Shown in pieces: positions 30,948-39,995 of a stretch of 49,324 nt of DNA (position 1 is its first letter; each line of letters starts with the position of its first letter). Origin of the DNA: Acholeplasmataceae bacterium (GTDB taxonomy: Bacteria > Bacillota_I > Bacilli_A > Acholeplasmatales > Acholeplasmataceae). Where the stretch lies: positions 1 through 49,324 of the forward strand of contig JAFGTQ010000037.1 of assembly GCA_016934015.1 (NCBI GenBank). The letters run 5' to 3'. The notes under the pieces were generated by a model. That model saw only the letters and a program-made list of their open reading frames with translations. It was not told the DNA's origin and searched no databases. A program made the position numbers and the translations under genes.

Positions 30948-32069
30948 CTATCTTGATTTATTTTGATACATTTTTTGATCAACTTTAAAATAGATATCAT
31001 CAAAAGACAAGTCTTTGTTCATCGATTCAAATCCATAACTAAAAGATAAAGTTTGAATTTGAGGAATTTTATTGCTCTTCAGTATATTTTTTAGTTCACT
31101 AACCAAATCTTCAATATGACATTGATCACAATTTTCATGAACTACAATGAATTCGTCGCCACCTAATCTGGCAACCATAGCTTGTTTTGAAAATACTTTT
31201 AATAATCCATTCGCAAACTCTGTTAATACCAAATCACCAATGAGATGCCCATTTAGATCATTGATTTCTTTAAAATGATCAAGATCAAACATGAGTAAAA
31301 CAAAATCATTTTTCTTTTCAATAAGTTGATTTGTATAATCCTCAAAACTTTGTCGATTATATACTTTTGTTAAGTAATCTTTCCCGGTAGAAGTTGTCTC
31401 TAGCAAAAAATAAGCCATAAATAATGCAATTCCAATCGTGGACCAGCTAAAAAATAAACGCGAATAAACTGTTTGGATTAGTGCTCCTGCTAAAGGAATA
31501 AACAAGAAAAGTAAAACTATCCATATGAGTGATGAAGAAACACGCTTTCTATGTATATAAACAAGTACTATGGAATAAAAATAAACAAGATATGTTAATA
31601 TTTCATTTAACCATTTGAATGGACCACCGTGGTATCCATAAGTCAAAGGATTAATTTCAAAAAATACCGGTGTGACTGCATTGACGATAAGTAGTAAGGC
31701 AACAATCATAAATGCATGCATATAATAGAATCTATTTTTAAGTCTTTTTTTAGATCCAAATGTTTTAAAATCAACATAGCATACCCATAAGCCTGCCATG
31801 CTGGTCCCTAATAAAACTAATAAAAAATTTGAAAAATAACTATAGAAAAAACCACCCTTTATGAGAAGTCCATCCGTAATCCATGTTAAAGGCTCTATGA
31901 CTAAAGCTGCCATATTCATGATGACCAAAATTCTTAATAGCTGCTTAGAATAATTGTCGATGGAATCTTTACTTTTCGCTTTCATAATGATGAATAAAAC
32001 AATCAGCATCATAAGTGCAAAAATATTGACAGAAAACATTTGTAAATATTGATAGATGGCCATGTTCAA
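30948..32069 (-). CDS. Seven-helix membrane GGDEF protein (diguanylate cyclase)
   Basis: 373 aa: seven hydrophobic helices in residues 1-215 (a 7TM-like sensor with no soluble domain) and a C-terminal GGDEF domain starting at DYLTKVYNRQSF with intact ARLGGDEF. The position five residues before the active site reads KQAM instead of RxxD, so product inhibition through the I-site is probably absent, unlike the cyclase at 1305-2441. Single gene, ended by the terminator at 30896-30920. Divergent from the ferredoxin gene. Confidence 0.88.
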   Translation of the reverse strand: MNMAIYQYLQMFSVNIFALMMLIVLFIIMKAKSKDSIDNYSKQLLRILVIMNMAALVIEPLTWITDGLLIKGGFFYSYFSNFLLVLLGTSMAGLWVCYVDFKTFGSKKRLKNRFYYMHAFMIVALLLIVNAVTPVFFEINPLTYGYHGGPFKWLNEILTYLVYFYSIVLVYIHRKRVSSSLIWIVLLFLFIPLAGALIQTVYSRLFFSWSTIGIALFMAYFLLETTSTGKDYLTKVYNRQSFEDYTNQLIEKKNDFVLLMFDLDHFKEINDLNGHLIGDLVLTEFANGLLKVFSKQAMVARLGGDEFIVVHENCDQCHIEDLVSELKNILKSNKIPQIQTLSFSYGFESMNKDLSFDDIYFKVDQKMYQNKSR

Positions 32070-32176
32070 ACCTCACACCATTCTTTGTCGTCATTATACC
32101 GTGATTTATAATCCTTCTATATATCATAAACATTTATCTTTTAATCTATATTTTTTGTATCTACAGGTTTACTTTC

Positions 32177-32204
32177 TTGACAAACTCATATACAATAATA
32201 ATAG
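32177..32204 (+). promoter_or_regulatory. Promoter of the ferredoxin gene
   Basis: Perfect -35 TTGACA (32177-32182), with a -10 around TAATAG (32199-32204), 16-bp spacer. The -10 is only approximate in an AT-rich stretch. Confidence 0.5.
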
Positions 32205-32228
32205 ACCACACGTATGGAGGATTAAAAT

Positions 32229-32396
32229 ATGCCAAGAAGAATTACTGATGTTTGTATCGCTTGTGGCGCTTGCCAAGCGGAATGTCCAGTGGATTGTATT
32301 TCAGAAGGCGATATCTACGTTATTGACGAAGATATTTGCATTGACTGTGGCGCATGCCAAGCGGTTTGCCCAACAGACGCAATTATTGAAGTATAA
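32229..32396 (+). CDS. 2[4Fe-4S] ferredoxin
   Basis: A 55-aa bacterial-type ferredoxin starting MPRRITDVCIACGACQAECP. Two CxxCxxCxxxC clusters: Cys 9/12/15/19 and 37/40/43/47, with the final Cys followed by Pro (CP) in each. The two halves are visibly an internal duplication (CGACQAEC and CGACQAVC). Strong ribosome site GGAGG eight bases before ATG. Low-potential electron carrier, expected in an anaerobe; partners (hydrogenase, PFOR, Rnf) are not in this window. It is one of only two main plus-strand genes and has its own promoter and terminator. Confidence 0.96.
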   Translation: MPRRITDVCIACGACQAECPVDCISEGDIYVIDEDICIDCGACQAVCPTDAIIEV

Positions 32397-32420
32397 TCAT
32401 ATTGATTTTTTAGAAAAGAA

Positions 32421-32447
32421 AAACTACCACAATTTGGTAGTTTTTTT
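32421..32447. terminator. Bidirectional terminator between ferredoxin and the 599-aa protein gene
   Basis: Perfect 9-bp stem AAACTACCA (32421-32429) with TGGTAGTTT (32435-32443), loop CAATT. T-run follows on the plus strand and A-run precedes it, so it can end the ferredoxin transcript and the converging minus-strand gene. Confidence 0.88.
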
Positions 32448-32470
32448 ATTTTATCAAAATGCATCTCGTA

Positions 32471-34270
32471 TTATGAGAATAGTCCTAATAAATCCTCATA
32501 TGTCATACCAGTATCTCCTAAAGCTGCTGTAAGTTCTGTAAAGAGTGCTTCTTGTTCTGCTTCATCCATACCTTCAATCACGGTCATTACTTCGGTAATT
32601 GATGCTTCTAAAGCAACTGGATCATCGACATTTTCGATAACACTTGTTAATGCTGTACTTAGTTCTTCAGGAATATTTTCACTTTCACTAACAATTGTTA
32701 TAGTTGTTTCAATCATTTCACCAACCATATCATTAATGAGATCATTGATAACTTCTGGGTCATCAATATTATCAATAACAGCTTGGATAGATTCTTCAAG
32801 TTCAGGTGGTAAATCAGGATTATTTTGAACAAGATCTAAAGCTGCTTGTGCTAAAGTTTCAACATCCACTAAATTTTCAAATAGATTAAGTTGAATATAT
32901 AAATATAAATGAAGATCTTTGATTTCAGCACCAATAATATCTATACCGGTTGAATCCATCATTTGATCAAAATCATGAATCACAATCGAATCACCTGTAA
33001 TGAGATCATTTTCACCCATGACATCTAAAATTAATCCTATATGTTCTTCACTCAAACTGAGCAAACCTGCATCTAGCCCCTTGAGATGAAAATACAAATC
33101 TGATCCAATGATTTCTGGAATAGCGTGAATTTTAATAATCGATGGCAGAACTTTCGATGGATCATTAATGTCGACAATTTGTATTGGAATATTAACAATC
33201 AAATCGTCTTCCATGGTCACATATGGAACAAAAATAAGAGCTTTATAATTTTCCATTAATAACGCTTCAGTAACATAGCCAGTTTCAGTTAAATTAGCAC
33301 GCATGAAATACTCAAACACACGATTTAAAGTAAAATCATCTAGTTTAATATAGGGATTATCTCCAGTCACTGATGAGAGAATAACTGTACTAGCTTTTGA
33401 TGTTAAGATAGTTTGCATATGTGCATCGTCAATGATTTTATCTGCTTCAGTAAGAATGAATTGATCAGTTTCATCAATGATTTTACCTAAAGCTATTTTA
33501 GCTGCGAACACTTCATCATCAAAGCCAATATCAATCAATTCATTATCGCTAATGAATTGTAAGAGTGCGTCAATTAAAGGTTTATTTTCGTCATCTTCAT
33601 TCATAAAAGAGTCTATGAGTGCATTGACTTGAACAGTTACTTTTCTTTCAATTGGATCAAAAGTTCCGAATCCTTCAATTTGACTTGAAATTAATTCTTC
33701 TAAATCTTGACCTGTCACTTTTTGTGATATCCAACTTGCTGCAGTCATCGCCCACGCAAGTGGAACATTACCGATGGTCACTTTATCGAGTGTCAATACA
33801 ATTTCTTCAGTATCTATTTCCAAAATGAACGACAATAACAATCTCGTTTTAAAAGTAAATCCTCCAACATAGGCATGTAATCCGGATTCAATTTCAATAA
33901 TATTACCTTCTTTGAATCGAACCCAAGTGCCTTGATAAGCATACATTTCTTCTTTTAAAACATAATTTTTTTCATCATCGGTTGCTGTATCAACTAAATA
34001 ATTAGGATTCATTTGTCTAAATTGATCCAATAATAGTTGATTAACTGTTTCTTGATTAATTTCTAAATCAAATGTAGACGTTGGAGTTGCATTTAATAAG
34101 AAGGTATCTATTTCCTCAATAACCATTTCTTCAAAATTAATTTCCCCAGTTCCTGAAATAAATTCATCAACAGGAATTTCTACACTTTTATACATTGCAC
34201 CTACAGCAGCTAATGGAATTCCTACCATAAGTAGTATGGGTAAAATAAATAATCTAAATAAAAATCTCAT
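32471..34270 (-). CDS. Membrane-anchored protein of unknown function with C-terminal repeats
   Basis: 599 aa: one N-terminal hydrophobic helix (about 5-27) that can act as signal anchor, then a long acidic extracellular part with no recognised domain. The middle (EIESGLHAYVGGFTFKTRLLLSF, quoted in part as GLHAYVGGFTF) alternates short strands, reminiscent of lipid- or ligand-binding barrels. Near the C-terminus two units align: DLPPELEESIQAVIDNIDDP and NIPEELSTALTSVIENVDDP, about 45 residues apart. Start is the ATG at 34270 with GGGAG eight bases upstream. It stands alone. I do not recognise the family. Confidence 0.75.
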   Translation of the reverse strand: MRFLFRLFILPILLMVGIPLAAVGAMYKSVEIPVDEFISGTGEINFEEMVIEEIDTFLLNATPTSTFDLEINQETVNQLLLDQFRQMNPNYLVDTATDDEKNYVLKEEMYAYQGTWVRFKEGNIIEIESGLHAYVGGFTFKTRLLLSFILEIDTEEIVLTLDKVTIGNVPLAWAMTAASWISQKVTGQDLEELISSQIEGFGTFDPIERKVTVQVNALIDSFMNEDDENKPLIDALLQFISDNELIDIGFDDEVFAAKIALGKIIDETDQFILTEADKIIDDAHMQTILTSKASTVILSSVTGDNPYIKLDDFTLNRVFEYFMRANLTETGYVTEALLMENYKALIFVPYVTMEDDLIVNIPIQIVDINDPSKVLPSIIKIHAIPEIIGSDLYFHLKGLDAGLLSLSEEHIGLILDVMGENDLITGDSIVIHDFDQMMDSTGIDIIGAEIKDLHLYLYIQLNLFENLVDVETLAQAALDLVQNNPDLPPELEESIQAVIDNIDDPEVINDLINDMVGEMIETTITIVSESENIPEELSTALTSVIENVDDPVALEASITEVMTVIEGMDEAEQEALFTELTAALGDTGMTYEDLLGLFS

Positions 34271-34344
34271 GCTATTCACTCCCTTCTTTTCTTCATCATA
34301 TTACTTTTATGTTCAAAATACAATATTTTCGCAAATGAATAAAA

Positions 34345-34366
34345 AAGGAATCAACAATGATTCCTT
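34345..34366 (-). terminator. Terminator of the pgi-tsaD operon
   Basis: Perfect 9-bp stem AAGGAATCA (34345-34353) with TGATTCCTT (34358-34366), loop ACAA, then TTTT on the minus strand. The stem reaches into the tsaD stop codon. Confidence 0.85.
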
Positions 34367-35366
34367 ATAATTCTTCAATATTTAGTGTTGATGAACCACC
34401 TAAAAGATAATTTGGCAGTGGACCAACAGCATCATTATAGTAAAATGCTGCAGCACCAATCATCGCTGCATTATCAGTACAATACTTCATCGATGGCATA
34501 ATAATTTCGCGATTTGGTATTTCTTGATGAATACGTGCTCTAAGGCCACGATTAGCGGCGACACCACCAGCAACAATAATTTGTTTCACATCATAAGTAT
34601 CTGCAGCTAAACGAGTTTTTTCAATTAACACATCTAATACACTCGCTTGGAATGATGCACACATATTATTGACATCAATCGTTTCATTTCTTTGTTCTGC
34701 ATTATGAACTAAATTAATGACTGCGCTCTTAAGTCCTGAAAAACTAAAATCAAATTTTGTTTTATCTAAAAAAGGTCTTGGAAGATTGTAGGTATCTTTA
34801 CCTAAAGCGGCAAGTTTATCAACAATCGGGCCTCCCGGATAGGATAATCCTAGAGTTCTTGCAACTTTGTCATATGCTTCACCAACGGCGTCATCAAAAG
34901 TAGTTCCAAGCATTTTAAATGACATATGTTTTTCCATATATATAAGTTCTGTATGACCACCACTTACAAGCAATGCTAAAGCCGGAAATTTCATTTCATG
35001 CTCAAGATTTGCTGCATAAATATGACCAATCAAATGATTTATCCCTATGATAGGTTTTTGATGAGCAAATGCAAACGCAGTTGCGGCATTAATCCCAACT
35101 AATAAAGATCCAATTAACCCAGGTCCTCGTGTAACTGCAACTAAATCGATATCACTTTCTTTAATTCCAGCGTTTAATATGGCTTGTTCAAAAACTCTTG
35201 TCATATGGACAACATGGTTTCGTGATGCGATTTCTGGGACAACGCCACCATATACTTTATGAATATCAATTTGTGATAAAACAATGTGTGACAAAACTTC
35301 TTTATAGTCTTTTAATACAGCTACACTACTTTCATCACAACTACTTTCAACAGCTAATATAATCAT
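34365..35366 (-). CDS. tsaD: tRNA t6A37 threonylcarbamoyltransferase TsaD
   Basis: Transfers threonylcarbamoyl to A37 of ANN-decoding tRNAs, with TsaB and TsaE. 333 aa; ESSCDES start, metal-binding HLIGH (HxxxH) and the ATP-binding VSGGHTEL and [11 protein letters not shown] segments are intact. Four-base overlap with the preceding rimI-like gene. Last gene of the operon, followed by a terminator. Confidence 0.96.
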   Translation of the reverse strand: MIILAVESSCDESSVAVLKDYKEVLSHIVLSQIDIHKVYGGVVPEIASRNHVVHMTRVFEQAILNAGIKESDIDLVAVTRGPGLIGSLLVGINAATAFAFAHQKPIIGINHLIGHIYAANLEHEMKFPALALLVSGGHTELIYMEKHMSFKMLGTTFDDAVGEAYDKVARTLGLSYPGGPIVDKLAALGKDTYNLPRPFLDKTKFDFSFSGLKSAVINLVHNAEQRNETIDVNNMCASFQASVLDVLIEKTRLAADTYDVKQIIVAGGVAANRGLRARIHQEIPNREIIMPSMKYCTDNAAMIGAAAFYYNDAVGPLPNYLLGGSSTLNIEEL

Positions 35367-35797
35367 TTTGTCACCTCCCTAATATAGACAATAGCATCTT
35401 CTGTTTCGTAATAGTTCGAACGTGTATAAGATGCTTTAAATTGAAATTTCTCATAAAAGTGTCGTGCTCTTTTGTTGCTTTTTCGAACTTCTAAAGCAAT
35501 TTTTAAAACACCTAATTCATGTAAATAATTTAAGACATATACCATTAATTCACTACCTATTCCTTGGTCTTGATAATCAAGATCAACGATAAAGTTCATC
35601 ATTTCTGCACTATCATCAATGGCTCTAAATCCAACGTAAGCAACGATTTCTTTGTTTTTTTCATAAACAAAATAATGACCAAATGGATTAATAGCTAATT
35701 CATCATATAAAAATGATTGTCCTAACCCATCACCTAATACTTTTTTTTCTAAATGATGGATTGCGGGGACATCATTAAGTGTTGCTTTTCTGATCAT
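35363..35797 (-). CDS. rimI: RimI-type GNAT N-acetyltransferase
   Basis: 144-aa GNAT fold with acetyl-CoA loop DQGIGSELM and the [20 protein letters not shown] segment typical of RimI, which acetylates the N-terminus of ribosomal protein S18. Position between tsaB and tsaD is the standard tsaE-tsaB-rimI-tsaD order. Other N-terminal targets are possible. Confidence 0.9.
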   Translation of the reverse strand: MIRKATLNDVPAIHHLEKKVLGDGLGQSFLYDELAINPFGHYFVYEKNKEIVAYVGFRAIDDSAEMMNFIVDLDYQDQGIGSELMVYVLNYLHELGVLKIALEVRKSNKRARHFYEKFQFKASYTRSNYYETEDAIVYIREVTK

Positions 35798-36374
35798 GGC
35801 TTGTCTCTGCTTCCGTTTTTCTTAGATAATGAGGAATTAAATCGTGAATATTGGTAACATATTTGCTGTGTTCGCGAACACGTTTTGGACAAACTTCATA
35901 ATTTCTATCATCAATAAATATTGTTTGTGCATCTTTATATAGTGGGTTTTCCTTTAATTCACTAAAAAGACGATACCCATCTTCAAGAACTGTTTGACCA
36001 TTATGGTAAATTGCTGAAAAAACATGGCCTCTTCTTGCATCAATAAGTGCTGCAACTTTACCTTCATGTCCCGATGTCATAAAATACAATGAACTGATTG
36101 TTTTAAGTTTCACTTGTTTTGTGTAAGCAAGCATTTTGCCCACCATCACTGCAATTCGAATTCCAGTGTATGAACCCGGACCAACACCAATGATGACTTC
36201 GTCAATATCATCAAGTTTTAATTTATTTCTTTTTAAAACTTGATCAACACGATCTACTAAATATTTAGCATGATCACGTATCGCAATACGAATTGAAAAA
36301 TCAACTAGAATATCGTCTTTTGCGTAACCAACGAACATCACATTCGTTGAAACATCAAACATTAAAATTTTCAT
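35775..36374 (-). CDS. tsaB: t6A pathway protein TsaB
   Basis: 199-aa ASKHA-fold paralogue of TsaD that forms the TsaBDE complex; the TsaB signature GVGPGSYTGIRI is clear near residue 68. Overlaps tsaE by four and rimI by 23 bases. Shorter C-terminus than in E. coli TsaB, as in other Bacillota. Confidence 0.94.
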   Translation of the reverse strand: MKILMFDVSTNVMFVGYAKDDILVDFSIRIAIRDHAKYLVDRVDQVLKRNKLKLDDIDEVIIGVGPGSYTGIRIAVMVGKMLAYTKQVKLKTISSLYFMTSGHEGKVAALIDARRGHVFSAIYHNGQTVLEDGYRLFSELKENPLYKDAQTIFIDDRNYEVCPKRVREHSKYVTNIHDLIPHYLRKTEAETSHDQKSNT

Positions 36375-36829
36375 ATCATTTCAACCGCCCTTTTACATGG
36401 ATAACCAACACAACTCATGATAATTTCACGTGAATCATCACCAGTCTTACAAATTTGAACTAATAAGTGATCTTTCGGAAGTAAGGATTCAACGCGATAA
36501 GGCCATTCTACAACGACCATTCCTATGCCATCTATATATTCTTCCAAGTCAAAATCAGATCCTTCACCATCGAGGCGATAAAGGTCTAAATGATATAATG
36601 TCCGAAGGCGATCTTTTGATTGATATTTTTTCATAATCGTAAATGTTGGACTATTCACAATTGTTTCAATTCCTAATCCTAATGCTAAGCCTTTCGTAAA
36701 TGTGGTTTTCCCTGATCCTAAATCACCATCAAGTAAAATCACAACTTTTGGCTCATATTTTAGTAACAATCCAAGTTCATAACCTAGACGTTCTGTTTCT
36801 TTTGCTGAATTCGATATTTTTTTCTTCAT
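36371..36829 (-). CDS. tsaE: t6A pathway ATPase TsaE
   Basis: 152-aa P-loop ATPase that resets the TsaBD complex. Walker A GDLGSGKTTFTKG near residues 36-48; the SPTFTI and HLDLYRL segments are family hallmarks. Seven bases after pgi. Confidence 0.95.
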   Translation of the reverse strand: MKKKISNSAKETERLGYELGLLLKYEPKVVILLDGDLGSGKTTFTKGLALGLGIETIVNSPTFTIMKKYQSKDRLRTLYHLDLYRLDGEGSDFDLEEYIDGIGMVVVEWPYRVESLLPKDHLLVQICKTGDDSREIIMSCVGYPCKRAVEMI

Positions 36830-36836
36830 GAATCTC

Positions 36837-38141
36837 CTACTTTATATAATGTTCAAAGCCTTTCTTTCCTAAAAGAGCGAACATATTTTTCTTATACGCT
36901 TCTACACCTGGTTGGTTAAATGGATTGACACCAATCCAATAAGCCGACATTGCACATGCAATTTCAAAAAAATACACAAGATAGCCAAATGTATAGCTAT
37001 CCATTTTGGGGATTTGGATGAGAATATTAGGCACTCCACCATCCACATGCGCCATCATCGTTCCTTTTAGTGCTTGCAAATTGACATATGATAATGTTTT
37101 TCCTGATAAATAATTAAGTTCATCTAAATCATTTTCTTCTTTCGTTAAAACTACATCACGATGAGGTTCAACAACTTGAATCACAGTTTCAAATAAATGA
37201 CGTTCTCCGTCTTGAATATATTGGCCTAATGAGTGAAGATCTGTTGAAAATCCCGCACTCGCAACGAATAAACCTTTATGGTCTTTCCCTTCGGATTCTC
37301 CAAAAAGTTGTTTCCACCATTCATTCAAATATAATAGATTAGGTTCATAACCAACCATCATTTCAATTTTTTTACCTGATTCGTATAATAATGCACGAGT
37401 TGCAGCATATAAATAGGCTTCATTGTCTTTCAAATTTGGATTTGAAAAACGATGATAAGCATCTTTAGCGCCATTCATCATTGAATCAACATCAATACCT
37501 TGACACGCTAAAGGAAGCAACCCTACCGCAGTTAAAACACTAAAGCGTCCCCCAACATCATCCGGAATCACAAACATTTCATAGCCGTTTGTTTTCGATA
37601 ATGAGTGGAGTGCACCACGCGCTTTATCCGTCGTTGCATAAATACGTTTTTTCGATTGTTCAACTCCATATTTATCTTCTAATACACTCTTTAACATACG
37701 GAATGCAATCGCAGGTTCTGTTGTAGTTCCAGATTTTGAAATAACATTAATTGAAAAATCTTTATCCTGTAAATAATCAAGAAGATTCGCCATATATTCG
37801 CTCGACATTTGATGTCCAGCAAAAATAATTTCCAGTGAATCTTTAACAAAAGGTTTACGCAAGAATTCTAAACCTGCTTTTGCTCCTAAATATGAACCAC
37901 CAATACCTATAACCACTAAAACTTGACTATCTTTTCTAATTTTTTGACTTGCTTTTAAAATTCGTTGATATTCTTCTTTATCATAATGAATGGGTAGGTC
38001 AAGCCAACCCAAAAATTCATTACCCAAGCCTGATTTTTCATGAATCATCGTATGAATTTGATTTATTTTTTCTTGAAAACTTTCAGGTTGCGCACTTAAA
38101 AATGAACGCGCATCCTTTAGATAAAGTTCAACGTGTGACAT
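36837..38141 (-). CDS. pgi: Glucose-6-phosphate isomerase
   Basis: Interconverts glucose-6-P and fructose-6-P. 434 aa, slightly shorter than the usual about 450 of Bacillota. Sugar-phosphate motif [17 protein letters not shown], catalytic [12 protein letters not shown] (Glu), and the C-terminal [15 protein letters not shown] with the catalytic Lys are present. Shares an operon with the upstream S1 protein and downstream t6A genes. Confidence 0.96.
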   Translation of the reverse strand: MSHVELYLKDARSFLSAQPESFQEKINQIHTMIHEKSGLGNEFLGWLDLPIHYDKEEYQRILKASQKIRKDSQVLVVIGIGGSYLGAKAGLEFLRKPFVKDSLEIIFAGHQMSSEYMANLLDYLQDKDFSINVISKSGTTTEPAIAFRMLKSVLEDKYGVEQSKKRIYATTDKARGALHSLSKTNGYEMFVIPDDVGGRFSVLTAVGLLPLACQGIDVDSMMNGAKDAYHRFSNPNLKDNEAYLYAATRALLYESGKKIEMMVGYEPNLLYLNEWWKQLFGESEGKDHKGLFVASAGFSTDLHSLGQYIQDGERHLFETVIQVVEPHRDVVLTKEENDLDELNYLSGKTLSYVNLQALKGTMMAHVDGGVPNILIQIPKMDSYTFGYLVYFFEIACAMSAYWIGVNPFNQPGVEAYKKNMFALLGKKGFEHYIK

Positions 38142-38152
38142 TTCTTATCCCT

Positions 38153-38476
38153 CTATTTCTTTGTTTTTTCAATCCAATGCGGTAAAGCTTTTGCTAAACT
38201 ATGAAATCCAATTTTAATTTTAACTAATCTTTGAATCTTAGGGTGCACAGGATGTGCTTTTTTATAGCTCAATTTTAATCGCTTATTTTCTTCATCAATT
38301 TCGATAATTTTGGTTTCAATATCGTCACCAACACTTAGCATATCTTCAAGTGAAGAAACATATTGATCTGACATCTCCGAAATATGAATTAATCCTGAAT
38401 ATTCCCCACAAGATACGAAGACCCCATAAGCTTGAATCCCTGTGACTTGACATATTATACTATCATCTATTTTCAT
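38153..38476 (-). CDS. S1-domain RNA-binding protein (YugI/GSP13-like)
   Basis: 107 aa: an S1 domain (SIICQVTGIQAYGVFVS, GLIHISEMSD, VGDDIETKI) with a basic C-terminal tail. Resembles general stress protein 13/YugI, encoded near pgi in B. subtilis and associated with ribosomes. Start set at ATG 38476; the ATG at 38494 falls between the -10 box and the expected transcription start. Confidence 0.88.
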   Translation of the reverse strand: MKIDDSIICQVTGIQAYGVFVSCGEYSGLIHISEMSDQYVSSLEDMLSVGDDIETKIIEIDEENKRLKLSYKKAHPVHPKIQRLVKIKIGFHSLAKALPHWIEKTKK

Positions 38477-38494
38477 ATCCAAAACCTCGTGCAT

Positions 38495-38522
38495 ATTATA
38501 TCATAATTAGAAATAGACTCAA
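38495..38522 (-). promoter_or_regulatory. Promoter of the S1-pgi-t6A operon
   Basis: Minus strand TTGAGT (38517-38522), 16-bp spacer, extended -10 TGATATAAT (TATAAT at 38495-38500). It leaves a 5' UTR of only about a dozen bases before the ATG at 38476. Confidence 0.7.
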
Positions 38523-38526
38523 TTAA

Positions 38527-38546
38527 AAAACGCGTTTCCGCGTTTT
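38527..38546 (-). terminator. Terminator of the cdaA-degV operon
   Basis: Stem AAAACGCG (38527-38534) with CGCGTTTT (38539-38546), loop TTTC, and T-rich tail on the minus strand, touching the degV stop codon. Confidence 0.85.
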
Positions 38547-39387
38547 ATTGATATGTCAAATATACACCAAGTCCACCAAGCCCTATATGAGCCGAAATGA
38601 CTGGACTCACAATACCTGCGAGTTTAACTTTGACTTGACCCCCCAAATTAAATATCGCCTGTTGCAGTTCTTTAGCAGAAATCGATTGATCAACAAAATC
38701 AATGATGACTTCTACTGGATGGTTTTCAAGCATTTTCTTAACTTCATTAACAATATAGATGATAACATTTTGTGGACTTCTAACTTTATGTTCTAATTCT
38801 AAGACACCGCGTCTAAATCTTAATATTGGTTTTACCTTTAATATGTTACCGATGAATGCTGATACTTTGCCTAATCTTCCATTTCTTACAAGTGTTTGCA
38901 AATTATCGACTGTGAAAATGAGTGAACCTTTTTCTTTAAGTTCTTCAATATAAGCTAATCCTTCGTTGATTTTATTGCCCTTACTAAAGAAATCAATCAT
39001 TTTTTGTGCTAAATAAGTTCCACCGCTAATTGTTGTTTCTGAATCAACAATATAAACATTTGGATTTTCAAAAATCGTTTTAGCTAATGATGCTGAATTA
39101 TAAGTCCCACTCAAACTTTGCGAAAGCGTAAGACATAATACTTCATCATATAAGGCCAATTGTTCTTTAAATGCTTCCATTAAGGCTTCAGGCGATGGTT
39201 GGCTTGTTTTAATTTGAACTCCATCTCTCATTGCTTGAATCGCAATTTCTGGATCAAATGTACCATCAACATACTCTTCATTTCCGACCATTACTTTGAG
39301 TGGCACAATGGTGACGTGTTCATCTTTTGCATATGTTTTATCCATACCAAATGTTGAATCAATAACTAACCCAACCGTGCGTTTCAT
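38545..39387 (-). CDS. DegV-family fatty-acid-binding protein
   Basis: 280-aa DegV fold: VIDSTFGM near the start, TSQPSPEALMEAF, the LSQSLSGTYNSA fatty-acid-binding loop and VDSETTISGGTYLAQ. DegV/FakB-type proteins present fatty acids to the kinase FakA; no fakA is in the window, so its lipid role is inferred. Start ATG at 39387. Last gene before the terminator at 38527. Confidence 0.92.
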   Translation of the reverse strand: MKRTVGLVIDSTFGMDKTYAKDEHVTIVPLKVMVGNEEYVDGTFDPEIAIQAMRDGVQIKTSQPSPEALMEAFKEQLALYDEVLCLTLSQSLSGTYNSASLAKTIFENPNVYIVDSETTISGGTYLAQKMIDFFSKGNKINEGLAYIEELKEKGSLIFTVDNLQTLVRNGRLGKVSAFIGNILKVKPILRFRRGVLELEHKVRSPQNVIIYIVNEVKKMLENHPVEVIIDFVDQSISAKELQQAIFNLGGQVKVKLAGIVSPVISAHIGLGGLGVYLTYQ

Positions 39388-39428
39388 AATTTCACCTCAC
39401 CAATTATTATTTGATATCTTAATAACTA

Positions 39429-39659
39429 TTAGTCAACTGTTACGACTGCAATAATTCCTGGAACGTTTTCTAATAACATGGTTTCAATCCCCTGTTTCAA
39501 GGTCACGTCAATTGCCATACAACCGTCACATGCGCCAAGCATTTTGACATATACAATGCCATCTTCAACATTGATGACTTCGATATCGCCACCATCACGT
39601 TGTAAATAAGGTCTTACTTTATGAATTAAATCTAAAACTTGTTGTTTTGTATTATCCAT
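39429..39659 (-). CDS. NifU-like (NfuA/YutI) Fe-S scaffold domain protein
   Basis: 76-aa NifU C-terminal-type domain: VRPYLQRDGGDIEV and MLGACDGCMAIDVTLKQGIE with the CxxC (CDGC) that binds a [4Fe-4S] cluster in the dimer. Matches YutI of B. subtilis, which also lies near yutD. Fits the ferredoxin nearby as a client type. Confidence 0.93.
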   Translation of the reverse strand: MDNTKQQVLDLIHKVRPYLQRDGGDIEVINVEDGIVYVKMLGACDGCMAIDVTLKQGIETMLLENVPGIIAVVTVD

Positions 39660-39704
39660 GACTTCACTCTCCTAATCGCACCTAGTATATATGATTTTAA
39701 ATAA

Positions 39705-39995
39705 TTATTCAATCGAAGTATCTTGAACATTTTTCAAACGTTTTAAAATATAGTGTCCGCAATTCATACTGCATGATTCATTTAAATAATCCGGGATTCT
39801 TTTATAGCCATTTGGACTCTTTGGATCTGAATTAAATCCTTTTAATCGGTGTATCCCTGATGAAACATCACCTACTAAATATGTATAACGATCAAATGCA
39901 ACATCAACATAACGTTCTTGAAATTTAAGTAAATCAAAAGCGTCTCGATGATTTTTTACAAGTTCAAATTGCCCAAATTCTGTATCTATTATCAT
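39705..39995 (-). CDS. YutD-family protein
   Basis: 96 aa, recognised by FDRYTYLVGDVSSGIHRLKGF and the CSMNCGHYILK tail with two cysteines. YutD is conserved across Bacillota beside the NifU-like yutI, of unknown function. Overlaps the IspDF gene end by four bases. Confidence 0.82.
   Translation of the reverse strand: MIIDTEFGQFELVKNHRDAFDLLKFQERYVDVAFDRYTYLVGDVSSGIHRLKGFNSDPKSPNGYKRIPDYLNESCSMNCGHYILKRLKNVQDTSIE

Noticed and set aside
32056-32532. 158-codon plus-strand frame across the ferredoxin gene
   Set aside because: It reads the ferredoxin gene in a wrong frame; the true 55-aa frame has all eight cluster cysteines.
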